NCBI GenBank assembly: GCA_025359165.1
Contig: JANYHG010000245.1
Location: forward strand, 1-47,095
Source: Hyphomicrobiaceae bacterium
GTDB lineage: Bacteria; Pseudomonadota; Alphaproteobacteria; Rhizobiales; Hyphomicrobiaceae
Length of the DNA stretch: 47,095 bases
Direction of reading: 5' to 3'
Shown here: positions 16,795 through 26,061 of the stretch, piece by piece
Layout: each line of letters begins with the position of its first letter
Numbering within the stretch: the stretch's first letter is position 1
Notes under the pieces: model-generated
The model's database searches: none
What the model was told of the DNA's origin: nothing
Seen by the model: the letters and a program-made list of their open reading frames with translations, nothing else
Made by a program: the position numbers and the translations under genes

Positions 16795-18003
16795 TCAAGT
16801 CAGCAGGCGGCTCACCAGACGCGCGGTATAGTCGACCACGGGAATGATTCGCGCATAGTTCAGCCGCGTCGGACCGATCACCCCGAGAACGCCGACGATT
16901 TTGTGTTCGGCGTCCTTGAATGGCGCAACGATCAGCGACGAGCCGGACAACGAGAACAGCTTGGTTTCCGAGCCGATGAAAATCGACACCCCATCGCCTT
17001 TTTCTGCCGAGCCGAGCAACCGGATCAGCTCATTTTTGGTCTCCAGATCGTCGAACAGGCTACGAATGCGGTCGAGATCTTCGATGGCACCGACATTTTG
17101 CAGCAGGTTCGACTGCCCGCGCACGATCAGGCTCTTGCGACCATCCAGCGCGCCCGACCACGTCGCGAGCCCGGCTTGTACGACCTTCTGCGTGAGTTGG
17201 TCGAGTTCCGAGCGCGCCGATTGTTGCTCCGCCTCGACCCGCGCCTTGGCCTCGGCCAGCGTCATGCCGCGGATTTGCGCATTGAGGTAATTAGCCGCTT
17301 CGGTCAGCGCCGACGGCGGCAGTCCCGCAGGCGTCGAGATGATGCGGTTCTCGACGCGGTTGTCCTCGCCGACCAGCACGACAAGCGCCTTGCCCGGTTC
17401 CAGCGGAACGAATTCGATGTGTTTCAAGCGGCCCACTTGTGTGTCGGTCAAGACGACGCCGGCGCAGCGCGACAGCCCCGAAACCATCTCGGTGGCGTCC
17501 GCCAGTACCCCCTCGACCGAATTCTCGTGCTTGGCGCGCAGTTGGCTGTCCAGTGCCGATTGCTCTGTTTCTGGGAGCCTGCCGACTTCCAGTATGCCAT
17601 CTACGAACATCCGTAGCCCGCTTTCGGTCGGCAATCGGCCTGCCGAGGTACGCGGCGCATAGATCAGCCCGAGATGTTCCAAGTCGCTCATGACGTTGCG
17701 CACGGAGGCAGGCGACAGCGCCATCGGCAGCCCCCGCGCCAGATTGCGCGACCCGACCGGCTCGCCGTTCGACAGGTAGCTTTCGACGATCAATCTGAAA
17801 ATAGTGCGCGTGCGGTCGTCGAGCTGTTCCAGCGGCGGCACCTTCGGCAAAATCAGCGATCCCGCACCGATGCCTGCTCCCTGCAATCCCGGATGCGGCG
17901 ATCGCTGTTGCGAGGGCGTTCTGGGCGGCGGTCGGTCTCGGGTCATCCAGGTGTCGATTTTCCGTTGCGTCACCACGACATACTCTACCAATCCCACTGT
18001 CAT
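16795..18003 (-). CDS. hrcA: HrcA heat-inducible transcription repressor
   Basis: 402 residues from the ATG at 18003, which has GGGA five bases upstream; ATG 17946 is an alternative. HrcA represses chaperone genes by binding CIRCE operators and is kept active by GroEL. The winged-helix DNA-binding part is clear ([74 protein letters not shown]), as is the C-terminal domain ([56 protein letters not shown]). About 50 residues precede the usual start of the family, so the true start may lie further downstream. No CIRCE element is visible nearby. Confidence 0.92.
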   Translation of the reverse strand: MTVGLVEYVVVTQRKIDTWMTRDRPPPRTPSQQRSPHPGLQGAGIGAGSLILPKVPPLEQLDDRTRTIFRLIVESYLSNGEPVGSRNLARGLPMALSPASVRNVMSDLEHLGLIYAPRTSAGRLPTESGLRMFVDGILEVGRLPETEQSALDSQLRAKHENSVEGVLADATEMVSGLSRCAGVVLTDTQVGRLKHIEFVPLEPGKALVVLVGEDNRVENRIISTPAGLPPSALTEAANYLNAQIRGMTLAEAKARVEAEQQSARSELDQLTQKVVQAGLATWSGALDGRKSLIVRGQSNLLQNVGAIEDLDRIRSLFDDLETKNELIRLLGSAEKGDGVSIFIGSETKLFSLSGSSLIVAPFKDAEHKIVGVLGVIGPTRLNYARIIPVVDYTARLVSRLLT

Positions 18004-18152
18004 CGCAATCCCGCAGGTGGCGTCGTGGTGGCGTCGCGATTGCCGAGATCTGGATTATTCGGCGACAGTGCCTTATGGCCAACGGATCAAGTTCAGGCTT
18101 GTCAGAGCCGCATGATCCGACGACCTTGCACAACATTAAACAGGAGGACAAC

Positions 18153-18440
18153 ATGCCTAAAGGATACGTCATCGCTCAAGCTGTCGTGACCAACGCCACG
18201 CAATGGGCCGTTTACGCAGCCGCCGCTGGTGAAGCGATCAAGAAGTACGGCGGCAAGCCGCTGGTGCGCGGCGGACGCATGGAAATCGCCGAAGGCGAAG
18301 GCCGTGCCCGCAACGTCGTGCTAGAATTCGAGAACCTCGACGCAGCGCGCGCCTACGCATACTCGCCGGAATATGCTGCCGCCCGCAAGTTGCGCGAAGG
18401 TGCCGGTTATCTCAACATCGTCGTCGTCGAAGGCGCGTGA
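18153..18440 (+). CDS. DUF1330 family protein
   Basis: 95 residues. The ATG at 18153 follows a strong AGGAGG. It has the small ferredoxin-like fold signature of DUF1330: [38 protein letters not shown], then [42 protein letters not shown]. The function of the family is not established. Its stop overlaps the GTG start of trmD (GTGA), so the two are probably translated together. Confidence 0.85.
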   Translation: MPKGYVIAQAVVTNATQWAVYAAAAGEAIKKYGGKPLVRGGRMEIAEGEGRARNVVLEFENLDAARAYAYSPEYAAARKLREGAGYLNIVVVEGA

Positions 18441-19213
18441 GTACCAGCGCCGAGGGGGCCGGAACGGGCGCGCCCGATACGTCCCCCGAGCCGCCCCGGA
18501 CGCCGCTCGCGGCAGCGTCCTGGCGCGCGCGCGTGTTGACGTTGTTCCCCGAGATGTTTCCGGGCCCGCTCGGCGTCTCGCTCGTCGGCTCAGCGCTGCA
18601 AAGCGGCATCTGGTCGCTCGAAGCGCGCCAGATCCGCGAGTACGGCTTGGGCAAGCATCGCACGGTCGATGACAGCCCGGCCGGGGGCGGCGCGGGGATG
18701 GTGATGCGCGCCGACGTCATCGGCGCGGCGATCGATGCTGCGCGGATCGACCATGCGCAATTGCCGGTCATCTACCTGACCCCGCGCGGTGCGCCACTGA
18801 CCCAGGCCCGCGCCCGCACTCTGGCCTCCGGACCCGGCGTGATCTTGCTGGCGGGCCGTTTCGAGGGCGTCGATCAGCGCGTTATCGACGCGCATGCTCT
18901 CGAAGAGATCTCTATCGGCGACTACGTCCTCTCGGGTGGCGAATTGGCGGCGATGGTGCTGCTCGACGCCTGCGTCCGCCTGCTCCCTGGCGTGCTCGGG
19001 GGAGCCGACAGCCTCAGCGAGGAAAGTTTCGAAGGCGGCTTGCTGGAGTACCCGCAATACACCCGTCCTCGCGACTGGGAGGGCCGCACCATTCCCGAAG
19101 TTCTACTCAGCGGCGACCATAAGAAAATCGCGGCATGGCGACGCGCCGAAGCCGAGCGCATCACCCGCGAACGCCGACCGGATCTAGGCATTCCAGAACT
19201 GAGGCGACGCTGA
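18437..19213 (+). CDS. trmD: tRNA (guanine-N1-)-methyltransferase
   Basis: 258 residues. TrmD makes m1G37 next to the anticodon and so prevents frameshifting. The SPOUT trefoil-knot motifs are present: [27 protein letters not shown] and [19 protein letters not shown], as is the N-terminal [19 protein letters not shown]. The GTG start overlaps the DUF1330 stop by four bases. It adds about 28 residues before the usual family start, so an internal start is possible. Unusually, rpsP, rimM and rplS are not adjacent; rplS lies 3.3 kb downstream. Confidence 0.93.
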   Translation: MSTSAEGAGTGAPDTSPEPPRTPLAAASWRARVLTLFPEMFPGPLGVSLVGSALQSGIWSLEARQIREYGLGKHRTVDDSPAGGGAGMVMRADVIGAAIDAARIDHAQLPVIYLTPRGAPLTQARARTLASGPGVILLAGRFEGVDQRVIDAHALEEISIGDYVLSGGELAAMVLLDACVRLLPGVLGGADSLSEESFEGGLLEYPQYTRPRDWEGRTIPEVLLSGDHKKIAAWRRAEAERITRERRPDLGIPELRRR

Positions 19214-19215
19214 CA

Positions 19216-19737
19216 TCAGCACAGTGGCATGCCGGTGACGCCGCAGGTGGGGTTCCGCTGTTCAATCAGCGGACGATCGAGGTTCGGTGTCAGACGCGGC
19301 ACGGCGCCAGGCTGTTGCGGTTGCTGCAACCTGCGCTGCTGCACCGATACGCGCCGCTGTTGCTCCTGCTGCAGGCGCAAGCTCTCCGCCTGCTGATCCC
19401 TGATACGGTCGAGTTGACGCTGGCCGCCGCCGACCTGCTCCCGCAACCCTTGTTCCTGCAGTAAAAGGCGCTGCTGCAGTGCGGCGCGTTTGCGCTGCTG
19501 CATCAAAGAAAGACGCTTCTTCTCCGCCGACCGCTGCACTTGCTTTCGCGATTTGGCAACCGACGCGACGATTTTCGCTTCGCCGGACTTCATATCGGTG
19601 TCCCGCACCGGCGAATTCGTCTCGGCTGCCGCTGACGGAACCAGTCGCGCCTGCGCTAGCGCGGCAGATGCATCCGCCGCAACGATGGCCAGCACAACCG
19701 CCAGAGACGTCAAGCTCGGCAAATTTATAGGGCGCAT
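19216..19737 (-). CDS. Exported glutamine/arginine-rich coiled-coil protein
   Basis: About 173 residues from the ATG at 19737, preceded by GGGAA; ATG 19761 is an alternative. A signal sequence (LTSLAVVLAIVAADASAALAQA) is followed by a long Gln/Arg/Leu-rich helix (MQQRKRAALQQRLLLQEQGLREQ, then RLQQEQQRRVSVQQRRLQQPQQP) and a short tail with a possible disulfide (PTCGVTGMPLC). I do not recognise the family. It converges on trmD with a two-base gap. Confidence 0.5.
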   Translation of the reverse strand: MRPINLPSLTSLAVVLAIVAADASAALAQARLVPSAAAETNSPVRDTDMKSGEAKIVASVAKSRKQVQRSAEKKRLSLMQQRKRAALQQRLLLQEQGLREQVGGGQRQLDRIRDQQAESLRLQQEQQRRVSVQQRRLQQPQQPGAVPRLTPNLDRPLIEQRNPTCGVTGMPLC

Positions 19738-19942
19738 GACGAATTCCCGTTCGACGCTCATCGCGACTACAATTGATGTGGCGACGTGAGCTTGGTTTTC
19801 AAGCCATGCTAATTTTCTAGACAGGTGCCTGTAAAATACCCGCTGATGATTGCACAATTTTGCTGCAGCCGTAAGCTTGATCCATCAAGCTGTCTTACGT
19901 TCGGCCTCGCTTGGGGGCCGCTGGCTAGCGCGAGACAAGTGC

Positions 19943-21229
19943 ATGACCACGACAGGTACCTACGAAACACGAGCGTTGGGGACGGCGACCGCATCGAAAG
20001 CCCGATGGCTGCAGTTGCTGCTCGGCTTCATCATCATGATGACCATATCGAGCCCGCAATACGTCTGGACGCTCTTTACCGGCTCATTTCAAAAGTCGAC
20101 CGGCGCGTTGCTGTCCGACGTACAATGGACGATCACCATTCTGATCGTCATCCAGACGTGGTTGTCGCCCCTTCAGGGCTGGCTGGTCGACCGCTTCGGA
20201 CCCAAACTGTTGATCGGGCTCGGCGCGCTGTTGAGCGGCCTCGGCTGGGTCGCGTCCTCGTATGTCAGTAGTCTGTTGGGCCTTTACCTGACCTACGGCC
20301 TCATTTGCGGCCTGGGGACCGGCATCGTCTATATCGGCATCGTCGGATTGATGGTGAAGTGGTTCCCCGACCGGCGCGGGTTCGCGACCGGCGTCGTCGC
20401 GGCCGGCTATGGCTTCGGCGCTATCGCCACCACGTTTCCCATCGACGACATGATCAAGGCTTCCGGCCATCAGAAAACATTGATGGTATTCGGACTGATA
20501 TTCGCCGCCATCGGCACACTCGCTGCCATCTTGCTGCGCACGCCACACTCAGGCGAAGTCGCAGCCGCGCAACCCCTCGCAGGCGCCGCCGGCAGCCGCG
20601 ACTATGCACCGAGCGAGATGCTGAAAACGCCCGTATTCTGGCTCATGTTCGTCATGTTCTCCATGATGTCGACCGGCGGATTGATGGTGATCACGCAATT
20701 TACCAGCTTCGCCAAATCGTTCGGCATCGACGCCAAAACGATGGTGACCATCGCCGGCATCACCATGGCTGCGATCCCCGCCGCCCTGACCTTCGACCGC
20801 GTCACCAACGGTCTGACACGACCGTTCTTCGGTTGGGTGTCCGATACCATCGGCCGCGAAAACACCATGGGTATCGCCTTCATTCTCGAAGGTTGCGCCA
20901 TCTGGCTGATGCTGCAGTACCGCACCGATCCCTACATGCTGGTGCTGCTGTCCGGGCTGGTATTCTTCGGTTGGGGCGAGATTTTCTCGCTGTTTCCCTC
21001 GACGTTGACCGATACCTTCGGCACCAAGAACGCCACCACCAACTACGGTTTTCTCTACATGGCGCAAGGGATCGGATCGATCCTCGGTGCACCAGTGGCC
21101 GCCAAAATCTTCGAAGCGACCGGCAGTTGGCTCAACGTCTTCGGACTCGTGATCGGCATGGACATTCTCACCGGCCTGTTGGCGCTGTTTGTGCTCAAAG
21201 GCATGCGGCGGCGGTTCATGGCAGCGTAA
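19943..21229 (+). CDS. MFS transporter, oxalate/formate antiporter (OxlT)-like
   Basis: 428 residues with about twelve membrane helices. OxlT exchanges oxalate for formate across the inner membrane. Family-type features seen are the helix-1 region ISSPQYVWTLFTGSF, the loop motif GWLVDRFGPKLLIGLGALLSGLGWVASS, GLGTGIVYIGIVGLMVKWFPDRRGFATGVVAAGYGFGA, and NGLTRPFFGWVSDTIGRENTM between helices 8 and 9. No oxalate-degrading genes (frc, oxc) are in the window, so a different monocarboxylate substrate is possible. The ATG at 19943 puts helix 1 near residue 20. Confidence 0.82.
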   Translation: MTTTGTYETRALGTATASKARWLQLLLGFIIMMTISSPQYVWTLFTGSFQKSTGALLSDVQWTITILIVIQTWLSPLQGWLVDRFGPKLLIGLGALLSGLGWVASSYVSSLLGLYLTYGLICGLGTGIVYIGIVGLMVKWFPDRRGFATGVVAAGYGFGAIATTFPIDDMIKASGHQKTLMVFGLIFAAIGTLAAILLRTPHSGEVAAAQPLAGAAGSRDYAPSEMLKTPVFWLMFVMFSMMSTGGLMVITQFTSFAKSFGIDAKTMVTIAGITMAAIPAALTFDRVTNGLTRPFFGWVSDTIGRENTMGIAFILEGCAIWLMLQYRTDPYMLVLLSGLVFFGWGEIFSLFPSTLTDTFGTKNATTNYGFLYMAQGIGSILGAPVAAKIFEATGSWLNVFGLVIGMDILTGLLALFVLKGMRRRFMAA

Positions 21230-21313
21230 CGCACTTCGGCCGATTTCAAACACGCGTGGAACGCAACCGCTTGCGTCCGGTTAAGCAGCCTCTCTCACCA
21301 TCGAGGTTGCTTT

Positions 21314-21871
21314 ATGAATATGCAGAACAAGAAGATCGCCATCCTTGCCACTCACGGCTTCGAACAATCGGAGCTGGAAGTGCCGCGTGACATGTTGAAA
21401 ACCGCTGGGGCGACCGTCCACATCGTGTCGCCTGAAAACGGAAGCATCAGAGGCTGGAAGGACAAGGACTGGGGCAGCGACGTGCCAGTCGATGTGGCCT
21501 TGGAAGGTGCCAAAGCGAGCGATTACGACGCGATCGTGCTGCCGGGCGGGCAAATGAACCCCGATCTGTTACGGATAAACACGGCCGCGCTGAAGTTCAT
21601 CCGCGACTTCTACGATCAGAAGAAAGTGGTTGCCGCCGTTTGCCATGCGCCGTGGCTGCTGATTGACACCGGCATCATCAAAGGTCGCCGCGCGACGTCG
21701 TACAAGTCGATCAAGGGCGACATGATCAACGCCGGCGCGAAGTGGGAAGACAGCGAAGTGGTCGCCGATCAAGGCGTCGTGACATCGCGCCAACCCAGCG
21801 ACCTGCAGGCGTTCTCGAACAAGGTCATGGAAGAAATCGCCGAAGGCCTGCACGAAAAGCGGGCTGCGTGA
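21314..21871 (+). CDS. DJ-1/PfpI family protein (YhbO/Hsp31-like deglycase or protease)
   Basis: 185 residues, with GAGG before the ATG. The nucleophile elbow AAVCHAPWLL gives Cys110-His111; an acidic partner (ELEVPRD, Glu20) and the oxyanion-loop LPGGQMNPD are also present. Relatives act on glyoxal-modified proteins, nucleotides or both, or as stress proteases; the exact activity is debated for the family. A likely Rho-independent terminator follows 39 bp after its stop, so it is probably monocistronic. Confidence 0.9.
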   Translation: MNMQNKKIAILATHGFEQSELEVPRDMLKTAGATVHIVSPENGSIRGWKDKDWGSDVPVDVALEGAKASDYDAIVLPGGQMNPDLLRINTAALKFIRDFYDQKKVVAAVCHAPWLLIDTGIIKGRRATSYKSIKGDMINAGAKWEDSEVVADQGVVTSRQPSDLQAFSNKVMEEIAEGLHEKRAA

Positions 21872-21910
21872 CCGAAGGCGACTTCGGACGGGATGTTGCT
21901 AGACGGCAAT

Positions 21911-21945
21911 AAGGGAGAGCAGCTCGATCAGCTGCCCTCCTTTTC
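21911..21945 (+). terminator. Rho-independent terminator of the PfpI-family gene
   Basis: AAGGGAGAGCAGCT and AGCTGCCCTCCTT pair almost fully, with one or two bulged bases, across a short CGATC loop, and TTTTCT follows. It sits 39 bp after the stop at 21871 on the same strand. Confidence 0.7.
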
Positions 21946-22018
21946 TGTGGTTTCAAGCAGTTGCAGCCGTTGCGACCTCTCGATAGTGTCGGGAAGCGGC
22001 TGAGTTGGATGAGACACG

Positions 22019-22297
22019 ATGACAAGCGTCAGTGGAGAGGTGGGTGCTGAAGCTCCTGCAAATTCGGTCCCGAGCCCGATCGCGCCCTACAGGACGTTCA
22101 ATCAGGTCGTGCGCGGGTTGATTGCCGCCGTGCTGATGGGAACATGGGCTATCTGCCTTGCGTCCGGCATCTACCTTATTCGGCCCGACACGCGGTCCCT
22201 GAGCGGCATTCTGACCGTTTTGTGCGTGCCCATTTTGCTCGTATCGGCGCTGCCGCTGGTCTATCGCTACTGGGTCAAAAACTGGCGGGTCATGTAA
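22019..22297 (+). CDS. Small two-helix membrane protein, unknown function
   Basis: 92 residues. A soluble 25-residue N-terminus is followed by two hydrophobic segments (GLIAAVLMGTWAICLASGIYL and LSGILTVLCVPILLVSALPLVY), and a short basic tail WVKNWRVM ends it. No catalytic residues and no recognised family. It is followed by a 174-bp stretch leading into rplS, which may be the ribosomal-protein leader; no certain motif was found there. Confidence 0.5.
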   Translation: MTSVSGEVGAEAPANSVPSPIAPYRTFNQVVRGLIAAVLMGTWAICLASGIYLIRPDTRSLSGILTVLCVPILLVSALPLVYRYWVKNWRVM

Positions 22298-22471
22298 ATG
22301 TAACGGTCTGACCCCGATAGACATCACCGGCCGGACAAGCTATACGACCAACTTCCCTACAGGGACGCCCTTTCCGGGCCGCATGAGCTTGTCACGGCGC
22401 GATAGCTTAACAGCTTCGCCCGCGTCCTGCTCCTCTGCCAAATCATGATGTCCAATCAAGGAACTAAAAAT

Positions 22472-23170
22472 ATGAACATCATTCAGCAGCTCGAGCGCGA
22501 GCAGATGGACGCCGTGCTGGCGAAACGCAACGTGCCGCAGTTCGGCCCCGGCGATACGCTGAAAGTCATGGTCCGCGTCATCGACGAAGTCGTGATCGAT
22601 CCGAAAGCCAAGAATACCGGTAAAGAAAAGCCCAAACAGGCAGCCGAGCGTCTGCAGGCCTATGAAGGCATTTGCATCGCGCGCTCCGGCCACGGCATCA
22701 ACGAAAGCTTCACCGTCCGCAAGATCAGCTACGGCGAAGGCGTCGAGCGCGTGTTCCCGATTTACACCCCTTTTATCGCTGAAATCGAGGTGCTGCGTCG
22801 CGGTGCCGTGCGCCGTGCGAAGCTTTACTATCTGCGTGGCCGTCGCGGTCGCGCCGCCCGTATTTTCGAGCGTACTGATGCGCGCGCCAAGAAGCTCAAC
22901 GCCGCCTTCAAAGGCTTCAAGAAGCCGAAGGGCGAAGCTGATAACCTGGCGCTCATCAAGAGCCTGTCGCCCGAAATGGTTGGCCGTCTCAACGGCATCG
23001 GCGTGACCAAGTTCGAGCAGATCGCTAATTTCTCTGGCGAGGATATCGCCAACGTCGACGAATTGCTGAACCTCAACGGCGCAATCGAGAAGAACGATTG
23101 GGTGCGTCAGGCCCGCGATCAGGTAACCGCCGCCGACGCTGCCGCAGCACCCGCTGAAGAAACCAAGTAA
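22472..23170 (+). CDS. rplS: 50S ribosomal protein L19 with an insertion and a C-terminal HhH-like extension
   Basis: 232 residues against about 115 for E. coli L19. The core is unmistakable ([64 protein letters not shown]). Two additions stand out. One is about 17 extra residues ([17 protein letters not shown]) before ERLQAYEG. The other is a C-terminal tail of about 100 residues whose [54 protein letters not shown] resembles the helix-hairpin-helix-like domain that alphaproteobacteria append to L21 and NuoE. AAGGAA lies before the ATG at 22472. L19 sits at the 30S-50S interface. Confidence 0.95.
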   Translation: MNIIQQLEREQMDAVLAKRNVPQFGPGDTLKVMVRVIDEVVIDPKAKNTGKEKPKQAAERLQAYEGICIARSGHGINESFTVRKISYGEGVERVFPIYTPFIAEIEVLRRGAVRRAKLYYLRGRRGRAARIFERTDARAKKLNAAFKGFKKPKGEADNLALIKSLSPEMVGRLNGIGVTKFEQIANFSGEDIANVDELLNLNGAIEKNDWVRQARDQVTAADAAAAPAEETK

Positions 23171-23214
23171 GCTCCGGTCGCATCGACCGCTAAAATGAAT
23201 TTCGAGACTACCAG

Positions 23215-23244
23215 CGGCAGCATCCACCCGGGTGCTGCCGTTTC
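23215..23244 (+). terminator. Rho-independent terminator of rplS
   Basis: CGGCAGCA and TGCTGCCG form a perfect 8-bp GC-rich stem across a ten-base inner region that can extend the stem (TCCACCCGGG), and TTTCG follows. It is 45 bp after the rplS stop. Confidence 0.65.
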
Positions 23245-23366
23245 GTGTCGGTAGGGATCTCTTTGCATCAGGGCCGAGCGCTGCGCTGCGGAGAGGCTTG
23301 CAATCCGTCGCAAAGTGATGGCGCATGCTTTGCGTATTTCGCAGAAGTGCGATGGTGGAGACGGTG

Positions 23367-24134
23367 ATGAACAGGTTGAAGACGATCGCCGTGTCGTTGG
23401 TCGCGCTTGCGTGCTTGCTCACGGCGGTACCGGCGCGTTCGGCCGAGATCAAAGTTCTGACCGCCGGTGCCATGAAGTCGGTCGTCGTTGCCTTGCAGCC
23501 GAGCTTCGAACAGCAAACCGGCCATCGTCTCGCAATCGACAACGCGACCGCCGGTGCGTTGGCCAAGCGCATCGCCGACGGCGAAGCCTTCGACGTCGCC
23601 ATCGTCACGCCGGCCGTGATCGCAAGCCTGGAAAAAGCGGGCAAAATTGCTGCACTGTCGGCGTTCGATATCGCCAAGGTGGGGATCGGGGTCGCCGTCA
23701 AGGCAGGCACCACCAAGCCCGATATCAGCACGGTCGCCGCCTTCAAGGCAGCGCTGGTTCAGGCCAAGTCGGTTGCCTATATCGATCCGAAGGCAGGCGG
23801 CTCCAGCGGCATCTATTTCGACAAATGGCTTGAGACGGTGGGGCTGGCCGATGCAGTTCGCACCAAGGCCAAGCTGAAGCAAGGCGGCTATGTCGCCGAA
23901 CTGGTCGCGAGCGGGGACGCCGAACTTGCCATCCATCAGATCAGCGAAATACTGCCGGTCGCAGGTGTCACTTTCGTCGGTCCCTTGCCTGCCGAAATCC
24001 AGAATTACACAACCTATACCGCCGGCCTCGCAGCCACCGCCGCAGATCCGCCTGCTGCCAGAGCGCTGCTTGAATTTCTCCGCAGCGACGCCGCAAAATT
24101 AGTCTTGAAGGCGAAGGGAATGGATATCCCGTGA
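23367..24134 (+). CDS. ModA-like periplasmic substrate-binding protein (orphan)
   Basis: 255 residues from the ATG at 23367, which has GGAG six bases upstream. A signal peptide (LKTIAVSLVALACLLTAVPARSAE) is followed by the type II binding-protein core: IKVLTAGAMKSVVVALQPSFEQQTGHRL, DGEAFDVAIVTPAVI and SVAYIDPKAGGSSGIYF. This is closest to molybdate/tungstate binders or their uncharacterised relatives. No permease or ATPase gene is nearby, so the ligand is unknown. Its stop overlaps the GTG start of the phosphatase gene (GTGA). Confidence 0.78.
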   Translation: MNRLKTIAVSLVALACLLTAVPARSAEIKVLTAGAMKSVVVALQPSFEQQTGHRLAIDNATAGALAKRIADGEAFDVAIVTPAVIASLEKAGKIAALSAFDIAKVGIGVAVKAGTTKPDISTVAAFKAALVQAKSVAYIDPKAGGSSGIYFDKWLETVGLADAVRTKAKLKQGGYVAELVASGDAELAIHQISEILPVAGVTFVGPLPAEIQNYTTYTAGLAATAADPPAARALLEFLRSDAAKLVLKAKGMDIP

Positions 24135-24946
24135 TATCGGAACCGGCTCTACGCGCCTCGGATCTTCTGGCGGAAGCTCACGCCCTGGCCGATCTGGCAG
24201 GTGCACGCATCCTGCCGCACTTTCGCAAGGCGATGCAGATTGAAAACAAGCAGCATGGACCCGGTTTTGACCCGGTCACCGTGGCCGACAAAGCTGCGGA
24301 ACGTGTCATGCGCCAAGCCTTACGTAAGCGTTTTCCCGACCACGCGATCGTCGGCGAAGAATATGCCGCGCACGAATCTGCCAGCCGCTATCGGTGGGTA
24401 CTCGACCCCATCGACGGCACGCGCGCCTTCATCTGCGGCTTTCCCCTGTGGGGCGTTCTGATCGGGCTGCTCGACGGCGACGAGGCGGCCCTCGGCATGA
24501 TGGATCAGCCCTATACGCGGGAGCGCTTTTGGGCCGCCGCTGGCAAAGCGCAGATGCGGAGTGCAGGCGGCAAGACCCGTACGATCAGAACACGTACCTG
24601 CTCGAAGCTGAGCGACGCAACTCTTGTTGCCACCTCGCCGGATCTCTTTGCGCCGGGTGCCGAGCAGTCGGCCTTTGCACGCGTGGCCAGCGGCGCACGT
24701 CTCACGCGTTTCGGTGGTGATTGTTACGCCTACTGTATGCTTGCCGCCGGACAGGTCGATCTCGTTGTCGAAGCTGGGCTGAAGCAGGTTGATATCGTCG
24801 CCCTTATCCCCATCATCGAGCGTGCAGGCGGTGTGGTGACGTCGTGGGACGGAGGCACTGCGATCAACGGCGGTCGCATCGTCGCTGCCGGCGACCCGCG
24901 CCTGCATGCCTCGGTGCTGAAACTTCTCTCGATGCCCACGCGCTAA
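24131..24946 (+). CDS. Inositol monophosphatase-family enzyme, HisN-type (histidinol-phosphatase)
   Basis: 271 residues, GTG start overlapping the upstream stop. Metal-dependent phosphatase motifs are complete: DPVTVADKAAE, GEEY, DPIDGTRAF (metal-binding aspartates) and the C-terminal LKQVDIVALIPIIERAGG. The VDIVALIPII form of the last motif is typical of alphaproteobacterial HisN, which removes phosphate from histidinol phosphate in histidine synthesis. No other his gene is nearby, so another sugar or inositol phosphate substrate is possible. The stop codon overlaps that of the convergent hydrolase gene by three bases. Confidence 0.83.
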   Translation: MISEPALRASDLLAEAHALADLAGARILPHFRKAMQIENKQHGPGFDPVTVADKAAERVMRQALRKRFPDHAIVGEEYAAHESASRYRWVLDPIDGTRAFICGFPLWGVLIGLLDGDEAALGMMDQPYTRERFWAAAGKAQMRSAGGKTRTIRTRTCSKLSDATLVATSPDLFAPGAEQSAFARVASGARLTRFGGDCYAYCMLAAGQVDLVVEAGLKQVDIVALIPIIERAGGVVTSWDGGTAINGGRIVAAGDPRLHASVLKLLSMPTR

Positions 24947-25902
24947 GCGGCCGCTTTGATCGCATCGGTGTAGGCATCGAACGAGGCCCAGAAACGCCCC
25001 CGGATATCGTCGCTTTCCTGCAGAATTTCGTGTTTTGCGGTCCCGATCAGCGCGAGCGTGCCCAGTTTCATGCGCGGTGCGAAGTCCTCGATGACAGGTG
25101 TCGATACGATCGTGTCCCGACCGGCCGCAACCATCAGAACCGGAACCTTGATGCTCGCCGGAAAGTCGAGCGCCGCCAGCATCGCGCACGATCTGAGCGC
25201 GGCGCGCATCCACCCGATCGTCGGTGCGCCGAGCGCCAGTTCAGGTGCCGCTTCCAGAACGGCCAGCGCCCGCTCGTAGCGCTCCCGGTTCGATGTCAAC
25301 ATGTTGCCCTCGAACGGGGCGGAACCGGGTGGCCTTTGGTCGACGCCGGGTGGCAGAAAATTTCCGAGCCCGATACCGGCTATGCTTTCGGTGAATGCGC
25401 GCGCGGCAAACAGCGGCATCTTCAGTTGTTCCGCAGCGATCTGCAGCATTGGACCCGTAACGATGATGCGCTCGAATGGGCACAGTGTGAGGCCCGCGAC
25501 ACGTAGCAAAATATGTCCGCCTAGCGAATGCCCCAGTCCGAGATAGGGCGGCGGCATGTTCGGCACGACGACCTCGGTCATGAATAGCGCAAGATCTGAA
25601 TCGTACTCCCGGAAGTGCCGCACGTGCCCCTTCAATGGATTGTCCAGCATGCGCTTTGATCCGCCTTGGCCACGCAGATCCATGATGGCAACGGAGAAAC
25701 CCCGCCTTCGCAGGTCCGCGACCGTCTCGAAATATTTCTCGATGAACTCGCTGCGACCGGGGACGATCACGACCGTGCCCCGCCGCTGCCGGATGGTTTC
25801 CGACCACCTCGCGTAACGGAGCGGCGCACCATCAAAACCTTGGAAAAGGCCGGCGATGGCGCCACTTGGAACCGGGTTGCGTGCGAGCGCGACGAGTGTC
25901 AT
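24943..25902 (-). CDS. Alpha/beta hydrolase, lysophospholipase/monoacylglycerol lipase type
   Basis: 319 residues from the ATG at 25902. The frame is open further upstream to 26649, but that part is antisense to the acetyltransferase gene. The fold is clear: VVIVPGRSEFIEKYFETVADLRRRGFSVAIMDLRGQGGS (the typical lysophospholipase L2/MGL cap region), nucleophile elbow GHSLGGH (Ser126), Asp263 in AAGRDTIV and His291 in AKHEIL. It probably cleaves lysophospholipids or monoglycerides in the cytoplasm. No Shine-Dalgarno is obvious. It is divergent from the GNAT gene. Confidence 0.88.
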   Translation of the reverse strand: MTLVALARNPVPSGAIAGLFQGFDGAPLRYARWSETIRQRRGTVVIVPGRSEFIEKYFETVADLRRRGFSVAIMDLRGQGGSKRMLDNPLKGHVRHFREYDSDLALFMTEVVVPNMPPPYLGLGHSLGGHILLRVAGLTLCPFERIIVTGPMLQIAAEQLKMPLFAARAFTESIAGIGLGNFLPPGVDQRPPGSAPFEGNMLTSNRERYERALAVLEAAPELALGAPTIGWMRAALRSCAMLAALDFPASIKVPVLMVAAGRDTIVSTPVIEDFAPRMKLGTLALIGTAKHEILQESDDIRGRFWASFDAYTDAIKAAA

Positions 25903-26061
25903 TTGATTTGAACCACAGTCGACGAATAAAGTTGCCCGGCAACCCGGCAGGTGATTCGCCACATCGGGGCGTATGAGTGTATGCCACATCCGCGCCGTAA
26001 CCGCGAGCCGCGCTGCGTCGTCCCACCCATCCGTGTCGTTCCTGTCGTCGCTGGAAATGTC

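Noticed and set aside
16681-17616. A 311-codon plus-strand frame
   Set aside because: Antisense to hrcA; Arg/Gln-rich composition typical of a shadow frame.
18004-18152. CIRCE operator upstream of hrcA
   Set aside because: No TTAGCACTC-N9-GAGTGCTAA-like sequence is present on either side of the hrcA start.
22340-23746. A 468-codon open frame on the minus strand
   Set aside because: It runs antisense through rplS and into the ModA-like gene; openness follows from GC-rich codon bias in the real genes.
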